The position numbers and the translations under genes are program-made. Below are positions 34,846 to 44,031 of a stretch of DNA of 64,000 nt, piece after piece. Source of the DNA: Eunapius fragilis (Eukaryota; Porifera; Demospongiae; Spongillida; Spongillidae). Where the stretch lies: positions 4,820,473 to 4,884,472 of the forward strand of contig OY811979.1 in assembly GCA_963681505.1 (NCBI GenBank), read 5' to 3'. The stretch's first letter is position 1, and every line of letters begins with the position of its first letter. The notes beneath the pieces are model-generated. The model did no database searches, was not told where the DNA came from, and saw nothing but the letters and a program-made list of their open reading frames with translations.

Positions 34846-35856
34846 ATGGAAAAATATCTGGCGCCCGAAGCTATTGGAGAGGGGGAACTCTCTGACCAAT
34901 GGTTACGCTTCAAAAGAGAATTCGCCCAATTCTTAGTAGCGGTGGGTAAAGAGGAGGCCACCGAGCAGGTAAAGCTGGCAATATTTTTGAGAATTGTCGG
35001 CCCGAGAGTGAACGATTTGGTCGAGACGATGAGGTTTGAGGGAAACGAAGATGGCCGCAAATTTGAAGTGGTATCCAGGAAGCTGGATGGTCTGTGTGCC
35101 AGGAGGTCGAGCAAACACGTTATCCGAGACAAATTCTTCCAGCTCAAGCAAGACGGGAAGAGTGTAGATCAGTTCGTTATGGAACTAAGAAAACAGGTCA
35201 AAGATTGTCAGTTTGGGGATCTAAAGGATGATCTCATGCTGTACGTTCTGATCAGAGGTGTGGACAATGAAAGAATGCGCAGGAGGCTGTTTGAAACAGA
35301 GAACTTGGACTTACCGAAGGCAATACGTATGTGCCAGAGTATGGAAGCGATGGCAGATGACTTGCAATGCCTGGCAGGAAAGAAGGCGGAGGCAAGTGAA
35401 GGTGTGGCAGCGGTGAGAACTGTTCCAGCAAAGAGAATGAGTAAACCAAAGGAAAGACTGCCAGGTGACCAAGAGAGTGGAGCACCGTTGTGTTCTCGCT
35501 GCGGGCGATCACATAAGCCTAGACAGTGCCCAGCTTATGGCCAGAGGTGTAAGAAGTGCCAGGGGTTCAACCATTTTGCAAGGGTTTGCAGAAAGGGGAG
35601 CAGTGCGCACCTGGTAGAGGAGGAAAATGTTACTCCAACCGGGTCGGATGAAGAAGTATTGATGATTGCAGTGGAAAAGGTGGGCAAGAAGCTGTTGGCT
35701 CAGGTGCCCTTCCGAGTCAGTGGGTGTACTCAGGTGATTGTGTGCCAACTGGACACTGCAGCCTCTTGCAATATTCTGTCACTGTCGGACCATAGGAAGC
35801 TGGCTTGCCGACCAAAGAAAGTAGGACTACTCTCACGATGTATGATGGGACCGTGA
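34846..35856 (+). CDS. Gag and start of protease, G5
   Basis: Begins MEKYLAPEAIGEGELSDQWL 49 bp after the LTR. Capsid-like helical gag is followed by two CCHC knuckles: CSRCGRSHKPRQC (35491) and CKKCQGFNHFARVC (35548). Protease active site is LDTAASCN (D at 35752), DTA replacing DTG. The frame ends at 35856 because one base is lost relative to the downstream pol frame near 35800. Gag builds the particle, and protease cleaves the polyprotein. Confidence 0.92.
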   Translation: MEKYLAPEAIGEGELSDQWLRFKREFAQFLVAVGKEEATEQVKLAIFLRIVGPRVNDLVETMRFEGNEDGRKFEVVSRKLDGLCARRSSKHVIRDKFFQLKQDGKSVDQFVMELRKQVKDCQFGDLKDDLMLYVLIRGVDNERMRRRLFETENLDLPKAIRMCQSMEAMADDLQCLAGKKAEASEGVAAVRTVPAKRMSKPKERLPGDQESGAPLCSRCGRSHKPRQCPAYGQRCKKCQGFNHFARVCRKGSSAHLVEEENVTPTGSDEEVLMIAVEKVGKKLLAQVPFRVSGCTQVIVCQLDTAASCNILSLSDHRKLACRPKKVGLLSRCMMGP

Positions 35857-38800
35857 GGAAGTCCCTGGGGCGGTGTCGAGTCCAGGTACATAACCGGCAG
35901 GAGAAGCTGATGTGGTTGGAGTTTGAGTTGTTAGAGACAAAGCATCCGACTCTGTTGTCACTTGATACATGCTTGAACCTGCAGCTGTTGTCCTATGAAG
36001 CTGAATCAGTATGCATGGCGGAAGCGACTCAGAGCCTAACAAAAGAGACGATACTAAAGGACTACAAGGACATTTTCAGTGGAATAGGGGCCCTGCCAGG
36101 TGTATATGACATTGAGCTGGATGACTCAGTACCCCCTGTCCAGAACCGACCTCGCAGGATTCCCCACACCATGAGAGCTGCAGTCCAAGAGAAGTTACAA
36201 ACCATGGAGAAGGATGGTTGGATCGCCAAGGTCGACACACCCACAGTAACCTTACGGCTGTGTGGAAAGCAGACAAGGCTCAGGTCAGAGTGTGTTTAGA
36301 CCCTCGGGACCTGAATAGAGCCATCAAGAGAAGCCATTTTAACATGCCGACCCTGGATGATGTGCTGCCCACATTAAACAACGCCAAGGTCTTCAGTTTG
36401 TTAGACGTGAAGGATGGGTTCATGCATGTTAAGCTGAGCGACCGTTCCAGTTTCCTGACCACCTTTTGGGGACCCACATGTCGGTACCGCTGGCTGAGAC
36501 TGCCATTTGGCATTTCGTCAGCACCTGAGGAATTTCAGCGGAGACTGCAAGCTGCATTGTACGACTTGGAAGGAGTAGCAGTAGTGGCAGACGATGTTCT
36601 GGTGGTTGGGAAAGGCGACACTATGGAAGAGGCCCGTCGTAATCATGATGAGGCACTGATACAGTTACTCGTGCGAGCTCGCAAAGCGAACATCAAGTTC
36701 AACAAGGACAAGATGCGACTGCACATGTCTGAGCTGCTCTACATAGGTCACCGGATATCAGGAAAGGGAGTGAGGCCAGACCCATCAAAGGTGTTGGCTA
36801 TCCAGAACATGGCTACCCCGAAGTCAGCATCAGAGGTTCGGAGATTCTTGGGAATGTGCAATTACCTAGCAAGGTTCATCCCAAACCTCTCCCGGGCCAG
36901 TGAATCACTCAGACATTTGACAGAGGGCAATGTGGAGTTCGCATGGGGACCGGAAGAGCAAGCGGCATTTAGCAACATCAAGGACCAGATTAGCAGTGAT
37001 CAGCTTCTGGCGTTCTATGATGTTAAGAAGCCAGTGGTGATACAGTGTGATGCCAGCACGGAAGGACTGGGAGCCACTCTACTGCAGGAAGGCCGACCCG
37101 TGGCATCAGCATCCAGGTCTTTAACCAAGAGCGAGAAGAACTATGTGGCAATCGAACTGGAATGTCTAGCGATAGTTTTTGCCTGTCGCAAGTTCGACCA
37201 TTACATCTATGGGAAAAGGACAAAGGTGGAGACAGACCACAAACCATTGGAAGTCATCACTAAGAAGTCCCTTTTGTCAGCACCACGGCGACTACAGAGG
37301 ATGCTATTGGCACTGCAGAGATATGACTTGGATGTCATTTATAAGCCAGGAGAGCAACAAGTCATCGCAGACACTTTGTCCAGGCTGCCGGCAGAACAAC
37401 CACAGGCTGAAGAGTTGTCACCACAAGAAATATTCCAGATAACCTCAATGCAAGAGGAGGCCCAGGAGCTAGAGGGGATAGAGGAGCGGGAATTTGTAAG
37501 AGTGAAAGACCAAAGACTGGAAGAAGTGAAGAAAGCTGCAGCAACTGACCCAGAGCAGCTAGCACTGAGCCAGATGATTGGACGGGGTTGGCCCTCTAGT
37601 ATTCGAGAAGTGCCATGCTTGGCCCGGAAGTACTGGACATTCCGTGAGGCATTGGTGATGCAGGATGGAGTAATCTATAAAGGTGGCCAAGTTGTAGTAC
37701 CAGAATTGCTCCGGGCAAACTATCTGAGACGGCTACATTCAAGCCACTTGGGCAGTCAGTCAACCCTGCGACGAGCGCGAGACGCAGTGTACTGGCCGAA
37801 TATGGCAGATGACATTTCCAAGGCAACGGCTGAGTGCCCTATCTGTGAGCAGGACAGCCCGGCACAGGCAAAGCAGAGCCTCCTGGTTCATGAAATACCT
37901 AAGGAGCCATGGGGCAAGGTGGGAATGGATCTGTTCTGTTGCAAGGGAAAAGATTACCTGGTTGTTGTCGACTATTTGACGGACTTCTTCGAGGTGGCAG
38001 AGCTACCCAATACTTTGGCATCTGCGGTGGTGAACGCTACAAAGCAACAGTTCGCTAGACATGGGGTTCCCATGATTGTCCACACGGATGGTGGGCCCCA
38101 GTTCATGTCCAAGGAGTTCCGGTGTTTTGCGAAAGCTTGGGAGTTTCAGCACACTGTGTCATCCCCTTACAATAGCAGATCCAATGGCAAAGCAGAGTCT
38201 GCTGTAAAGATTGCAAAAAAACTGTTTAAGAGGAGTCCTGATCCCTATCTGGCCTTGTTGGAGTGGCGCAACACACCCACCATTGGGATGCAAGCAAGCC
38301 CCAGTCAACGTTTGTTGGCCAGGCGAACCAGGGGAATTATGCCGACAAGTAGGGCTAAATTGGAGTGGGAACCTCAAGAGGGTATGTGGGAAAAGAAGAT
38401 TAAGAGACAAGGGCAGATACAAGCTCAACAAGAAGGCAAGGGCCGGAGTTTGGCACCACTGAAGAAGGGAGAACCGGTCTTAGTACAGGACATGCAAGCA
38501 AGGAAGACCCAGTGGATGAGGGGACACTATCTGGAACGACTAACAGATCGATCCGGAATCGTGGAGGTTGATGGAAGATTACTGCATAGGAACAGGCAGT
38601 TTCTAAAACCAACACCAAATGCCCCACAGGTGCCATTGGAGGAAGTTTATCAGGCACCTGCTTCTGAGCAGCTGTCGTCCGGGGAATCTAGGTCCGTGCC
38701 ACCCAAAGCAGCGGCACCTAGTAGTCCCGCTCAGTCACAAGTGAGTCCCATAGTGCATGAGGCGGAACTGGAGAAAGAGATACCAAAGGGGAACACAGTT

Positions 38801-38944
38801 ACATCGGCAGTACAGCAAGAAGAGGCAGTCCAAACAAGAAGTACAGCCAGTGTATTGCCAGCATCCCGTGGGGTGACAACTACAACCCGATGCGGGCGGC
38901 TCGTTCGGAAGCCGGCTCGCTACCAGGACTTTATTGAACACTAG
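35805..38944 (+). pseudogene. Pol of G5 (RT, RNase H, integrase), frame-broken
   Basis: 35805-36240 continues protease and the RT entry (PVQNRPRRIPHTMRAAVQEK). Near 36240 a second frame change, apparently a deletion removing the conserved residues between VDTPT and NLTAVWKAD, moves reading to the frame 36218-38944. That frame is open for 908 codons: RT with VADD at the catalytic site (first D 36590; ADD instead of YxDD, as in some gypsy clades), RNase H QCDAST (D 37049) and TDHKPLE, integrase zinc module (HSSHLG...CPICEQ, about 37735-37850), catalytic D 37928, D 38087, E 38195 (D-x35-E), and a basic tail. No chromodomain. Everything needed for retrotransposition is present but split over three frames. 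Confidence 0.92.
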
Positions 38945-38981
38945 CTGCCAGAATTCATGCTGTTTTATTTAGGGGAGGGGA

Positions 38982-39137
38982 TGTTTGGGGTGTCACGTGT
39001 GTGTTGTGGGCGGGTCGATGTTACAGGGTCGTGTGATACACTCGTGCTGTGTAGTGTTGTTGCGGATTTGCTGTCTAGAGAAAGGATCTTTGTGCAACCA
39101 AGACCCCGAGCCTTGACTACGCGCTTTATGCGAAACA
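38982..39137 (+). repeat. 3' LTR of G5
   Basis: 156 bp, otherwise identical to the 5' LTR. Confidence 0.95.
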
Positions 39138-39176
39138 TGGCCGAAGGTGGCGTGCCGGTTGTTTTCCCATTTACCT
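39138..39176 (+). pseudogene. Displaced 5' coding start next to G5
   Basis: Removing G5 and one TSD copy joins AACAAAATGGCC to GAAGGTGGCGTGCCGG, giving an ATG in good context followed by AEGGVPVVFPFT and then TAA. It could be the first exon of the divergent partner of VPS35, or the donor may lie just inside. Too short to name. Confidence 0.35.
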
Positions 39177-39699
39177 AAGTGGGAACGGAAACCATTGTGC
39201 GGCGTCAAAAAACAGCACTCTTGCAATACTTCTACTGTATGTGTTGCATGTGTGTGGCGCGCGCGCGAATGCACATCTTCAGTGTGCTCTGGACATGTGT
39301 GTGTCTGTGTGGCGCGCGCGCGAACGCACATCATCTTACAGTGTGCTCTGGACAACTCTTGTCGAGGATTGATAATCGAGGTGAACTGATATCAAAATAT
39401 AGACCCACGGATACGAACCTTGCACAACGGCCAGTCCGAGCGAGATACTGAACCTTGACTGACACCAATGCTGGTTCGTATTGTATTTCAGTTTTGAAAC
39501 GAACTGGTACCATGCAATATTCTCAGCCTGAACCAGGGTTGTGATACCAGTTAACAACCAGACTGTTGATTTAAACACCCATGATTCAGACTGTATTTCA
39601 TTCCCACACCAGACTGTATTTCACCACCAGGTTTGATTCAGACTGGTTACTTTTGGCTGTGTAGTACGTATCTGTACTAGTCTCGTACCCAGACCCACA
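39177..39699. other. No recognised gene
   Basis: Contains two imperfect direct copies of a GTGTGGCGCGCGCGCGAA-type block (39252 and 39308), each followed by a GTGCTCTGGACA motif. Otherwise nothing recognised. Confidence 0.5.
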
Positions 39700-40206
39700 T
39701 TGCAGCTGCGGATGGAATACATCACCGACTACGCGAGTAGTGGGTCTGGTGTCCTCCTGTACAAATCAAATTTCTGTCCAGTTGCGCCGGAATGTTGTAG
39801 CGACCAATCAGATTTGAGGTATGCGCTAATTGCATATTCTAGTTATCAATCGAAGTTATCGGTTATGGCGGTAAGGCTAGAGATGGATGATGTACTGGTA
39901 ATACGTGCGATTCAGTCGGCGGGTGAACGTATTGGGTATGCCAAAGTTAAGGACGAACAGTTCCGAGTCATCGAAGACGTGGTCCGTGGTCGGGACACGT
40001 TCGTAAGCTTACCAACAGGTTACGGTGTTCTGATCTGCTATGGGTATTTATTTGACGAGCTATCGGTTCGAGAGGTACGAAGCAAGCCCCTCACAATCGC
40101 GCCAAAAAGGCAAAGAGCGAGAAGCGATGTCACAGCCGATCCTCATCTTAGGAGAGAAGCCAGCTCGTCGTCTGAGTCCAGCGACTCCGACGCATGCTTA
40201 GTGTAA
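39700..40206 (+). pseudogene. RecQ-like helicase N-terminal fragment
   Basis: The segment VKDEQFRVIEDVVRGRDTFV SLPTGYG (split here for length; about 39945-40027) matches the Q-motif and motif I (Walker A) start of RecQ-type DNA helicases. But the P-loop then reads GYGVLICYG where GYGKS is required, so the ATP-binding Lys-Ser is missing. No further helicase motifs follow; instead a serine/aspartate-rich tail ends at a TAA supplied by the first bases of the foldback element at 40199. The start is uncertain; the ATG at 39865 (MAVRLEMDDVLVI) is as likely as any. Probably a dead fragment of a helicase gene, perhaps itself transposon-derived. Confidence 0.6.
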
Positions 40207-40476
40207 AATAGAAGCGTTCCCATGGCGACATTTACGTATATTTAGAATTGTGCAAACAAAAGAGGAGAGCAGACGACGTGTTAGAATTCTCCCGCGTTCC
40301 TTACAGTGATCCCAAACAAAAGCGGGCGTTTGCTCGTGACGGTAATTGAAGCGGAGGGGGGGGGGGGGGGCACTTTCCAGTATTAATAATCGATAAAAAA
40401 GGATAATTAAAAAATAGAGGAAACAAGTAAAGAAAAACATTCTCTAACGAGAAAGTTGGTGGGATATAGGAATTGG

Positions 40477-40653
40477 AGGCAATGGTGGTGCTAAAAGGAA
40501 GGGAACAAGGTTTTGAGAAAAGGGTAATGAGACAAAAATCCTATATTTAGCACTTCTTTTGGTTCTGTTACATTTACACGTGCTCAATATAGGATTTTTG
40601 TCTCATTACCTGTTTCTCAAAACCTTGTTCCCTCCCTTTTAACACCACCAACA
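40477..40653. repeat. Hairpin repeat
   Basis: GGTGGTGCTAAAAGGAAGGG with ACAAGGTTTTGAGAAA and ATGAGACAAAAATCCTATAT (40477-40555) is the reverse complement of 40582-40653, with a ~25-bp loop. Related copy at 28795. Confidence 0.85.
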
Positions 40654-42000
40654 GGCGCTGATCCAGGAATTTTGGAGGGGGGGTGGCTGGACCTGGGGTT
40701 AATAAAACGGGGTGGGTGCGGGAGGGGGATGTGCTCCCTCCCGATACTACTACTGAAGGTATAGATATCTTATGCACGAAAACGTGTTTTCTATAGCAAA
40801 TCCGACCAGGACCCCCGACTGATCACGGACAGGTGAGAATGGATTATTAACAACCATAATTGTAAATTGCCCTCATCTTATCAGATTCGTGATTGTTGTA
40901 CGCATTTTATTGGAGTTATATGACTAGATCTATCAGTTATAGCTGAGTATTGTAACTTTCTCATGCAATAAAAAGATACAACTATATTCCTTATATTGAT
41001 TATTTTAAATATCATACCCTTGTAAACATATGTAATACCATAACTATCATTTAAGGTGATCTTGGAATGCTATGCTAAGGAATAAGATTGCCCTGACATT
41101 TGCCCTAACAAGGGTCAGGTTCAGCCTCTCATTTAGAGCTGCAACCAAGTTCAACACATTTGGCATCATTGGACCTATGCTTGCGTACCTCGGTGGCAAA
41201 GGCTCCAGACCCTGCGTGCTGTCACACTCGCTTCAGGTAAATTGTTATAGAAACTAGCGATGATGCATGTGCTCAGCATCCAATTTGCTGCAAGAACATC
41301 AGCTGGTCATTTGCTGTGCTCATGAAGTCCATATCCACTCCCAACCTCTACCTGAACACCAACACAAGCTCTCCAGTATGACTCCACAAAAACATCCCAA
41401 AGCCTATTTAGGCAGGCGACCACGTGCCCAGGGACAACTATAGCATGGTGAGAAAAACTCATGCCTAGCTACCACTGTATGGCTGTTTGAAACTCTAACG
41501 GGTCCAGTTGTAAGTTAAGCCATACAACAATTGCACACACACAAAATCTCATCATCTTCATGCATTGTCCAACTTCATTGTCCCCAAAACAGAAGTTGCA
41601 TTGCCCATAGGACAGCAACTGGTCCAGGTTTAGTGAATAAATCACAACTTTCATATTATGTTTTTATGTTAATGATTGACATATTTAGTAACTTAGTATT
41701 ATCATGCTGTTTAAACATGTGCACTGGCAACTATATGCTTACATTTTTCTTTTGTGCTATGTACGAGTCACAATTATTATGCATGTATCAAAATAAACAT
41801 CTGATCACACAAAAAAACAAAGCGTCATCATCTTTTTTTCACCGCTAAATGAAAGCTGTTGAACAGAAATGCTATTAACCCTCAAACAGAAATTGCTGAT
41901 AGTTCTCAATCAGTATTTTAGTATTTGTAAATAATTATTTGAGGAAGGGGGCGGGGGGGGTGGCTATCCACCCTATCCACCCTCTCTGGATCAGCCCCTG
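40652..42000. mobile_element. hAT-like element nested in the foldback element
   Basis: Ends CAGGCGCTGATCCAGG (40652) and the reverse complement of the right end CAGGGGCTGATCCAGAGAGG (42000). About 1.35 kb. On minus, 41233-41085 reads PRYASIGPMMPNVLNLVAAL then NERLNLTLVRANV, protein-like but unnamed, possibly the remnant of its transposase. Confidence 0.65.
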
Positions 42001-42349
42001 ACCAATCCATTGCCTCCAATTCCTATATCCCAGCAACTTTCTCGTTAGAGAATGTTTTTCTTTACTTGTTTCCTCTATTTTTTAATTATCCTTTTTTATC
42101 AATTATTAATAACTGGCAAGTGCCCCCCCCCCCCCCCCCCCCCCCCCCCACGAGCAGACGCCCGCTTTTGTTTTGGGATCACTGTAAGGAACGCGGGAGA
42201 AATCTAACACGTCGTCTGCTCTCCTCTTTTGTTTGCACAATTCTAAATATACGTAAATGTCGCCATGGGAACGCTTCTATTTAACACTACGCATACGTAA
42301 TGATTACGTATGTCAGTTTTATGCTTTATTCATACATCTGATACTTGAA

Positions 42350-42690
42350 GATGGCCTTCCAGGAGATTCTAAAGCGATTGATATAACTTGCGCTCTTTAA
42401 AACCGTTCCTATCCCGAGTTATGCTCACCCGAGAATTAGAAGAAGAAGAAGAAGAAGACGACGACGACAGAGAAGAATTGCCTGGGGACGAGGAAAAACA
42501 AGAACTTTTTTGTTCTCTTTAAGCAAACAGTTTGAAGACTGGAACAAAACATTAAAATGACAGTCTTTGCCTTCTGGTTCGATAGCAACAAAGAGCAACA
42601 CTATCCGTTTCTCGGTACGCGAGTTATACGCGGGTCGCGTTTTTTTTAATGATTTCACGACTCGGGTCACTTCCTATATAGGAACTACTA
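42350..42690 (+). repeat. R340 dispersed repeat, copy 2
   Basis: Uninterrupted copy: TTCCTATCCCGAGTTATGC (42406), a (GAA)n(GAC)n tract (42436-42468), TTTTTTGTTCTCT, and GCGGGTCGCGTTTTTTTTAA (42633). Ends CACTTCCTATATAGGAAC, partly palindromic. Confidence 0.75.
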
Positions 42691-42945
42691 CATACATACA
42701 TACATGCATGCATGCATACATACATACATACATACATACATACATACATACATACATACATACATACATACATACATACATACATACATACATACATACG
42801 TACGTACGTACGTACGTACGTACGTACATACATACATACATACATACATACATACATACATACATACATACATACATACATACATACATACATACATACA
42901 AACATACATACGTACATACATACGTACCTACATGCATGCATACAT

Positions 42946-42988
<43 letters not shown>

Positions 42989-43013
42989 ACATACATACAT
43001 GCATGCATACATC

Positions 43014-43060
<47 letters not shown>
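42690..43060. repeat. (CATA)n/(CGTA)n/(CA)n simple repeats
   Basis: About 270 bp of CATA with CGTA and CATG variants, then (CA)n tracts. Long HTYIHTYI-type frames are artefacts. Confidence 0.97.
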
Positions 43061-43062
<2 letters not shown>

Positions 43063-43159
43063 ATCTTTTCTTTTCGATCTGCAGCAATGCCAAACGGCTG
43101 CATAGAGCAAAGACATAGAGAGGCACTCCATATTATATCCAGTGAGTCACAGTCTCCCC

Positions 43160-43262
43160 TCACTCCTGGTTGTCTCTCTCTCTCCATCTCTCCCCTCTCT
43201 CTCCCTCCCTCCCCTCTCTCTACCTCCCTCTCTTTCTATCTATCTATCTCTCTCTCTCTACC
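43160..43262. repeat. CT-rich tract
   Basis: Pyrimidine-rich TCTC/CCCT repeat. Confidence 0.9.
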
Positions 43263-43305
43263 ACGGTGTTTTAACCCTCTCAGGGTCAGCAATGGTAACC
43301 ACACT

Positions 43306-43885
43306 TGGGTACAAGACCATGTCATGGTAGAGCTGGGTACAAGACCATGTCATGGTAGAGCTGGGTACAAGACCATGTCATGGTAGAAGCTGGGTACAAG
43401 ACCATGTCATGGTAGAGCTGGGTACAAGACCATGTCATGGTAGAGCTGGGTACAAGACCATGTCATGGTAGAGCTGAGTACAAGACCATGTCATGGTAGA
43501 GCTGGGTAGAAGACCATGTCATGGTAGAAGCTGGGTACAAGACCATGTCATGGTAGAGCTGGGTACAAGACCCTGTCATGGTAAAGCTGGGTACAAGACC
43601 ATGTCATGGTAAAGCTGGGTAGAAGACCATGTCATGGTAGAAGCTGGGTACAAGACCATGTCATGGTAAAGCTGGGTAGAAGACCATGTCATGGTAGAAG
43701 CTGGGTACAAGACCATGTCATGGTAAAGCTGGGTACAAGACCATGTCATGGTAAAGCTGGGTACAAGACCATGTCATGGTAAAGCTGGGTACAAGACCAT
43801 GTCATGGTAGAGCTGGGTACAAGACCCTGTCATGGTAGAGCTGGGTACAAGACCATGTCATGGTAGAGCTGGGTATGAGACTATT
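43306..43885 (+). repeat. 28-bp minisatellite, ~20 copies
   Basis: Unit TGGGTACAAGACCATGTCAT GGTAGAGC (28 bp; space added), some units 29 bp with an extra A. Variants mainly GTAGAAGAC and GGTAAAGC. The last copy changes to GGGTATGAGACTATTAC, which recurs alone at 56446. Confidence 0.96.
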
Positions 43886-44031
43886 ACTAGGTCTAATTTC
43901 TTCTTACATCAATAAAAAAGCATAAACACATTTAGAGTAATATTGAACAAATTACATGATTATACCAACAGGAAAATGATTAAATGATTAAATGAATGGG
44001 CATGGTTGTTTATTTGTTGCTTCAATAGCTT
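43886..44031. other. 3' flank of the Tudor-PHD-MYND gene
   Basis: AT-rich; minus-strand polyadenylation signal candidates (reverse complement of TTTATT at 44008). Confidence 0.4.

Larger units (their letters stand above)
34641..39137 (+). mobile_element. Full-length Ty3/gypsy retrotransposon G5
   Basis: LTRs 34641-34797 and 38982-39137, differing by one base in an A-run; primer-binding site TGGTGTCAGAAGTGGGATCC (34798-34817); polypurine tract AGGGGAGGGGA (38971-38981); 5-bp target duplication TGGCC (34636-34640, 39138-39142). A recent insertion of a family distinct from G2. Coding region interrupted by two frame changes. Confidence 0.96.
40199..42289. mobile_element. Foldback element with ~300-bp inverted arms
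   Basis: The arm 40199-40500 (TAGTGTAAAATAGAAGCG...) is repeated in inverse orientation at 42000-42289 with few differences outside a G/C homopolymer (40357-40371; 42122-42149). Flanks CGCATGCT and CGCATACG share only the first five bases. The interior is largely a nested element (40652-42000). Confidence 0.85.

Noticed and set aside
35790..35860. Programmed -1 frameshift between gag and pol of G5
   Set aside because: The shift falls inside protease after its active site, no slippery heptamer is visible, and a TAG sits just upstream in the pol frame; a one-base deletion explains it.
42560..43390. Open frames of HTYI/MYVC repeats
   Set aside because: Translations of (CATA)n and (CA)n.
43306..43885. 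CRISPR-like array
   Set aside because: Repeats of 28-29 bp are directly contiguous; there are no spacers, and the context is eukaryotic.
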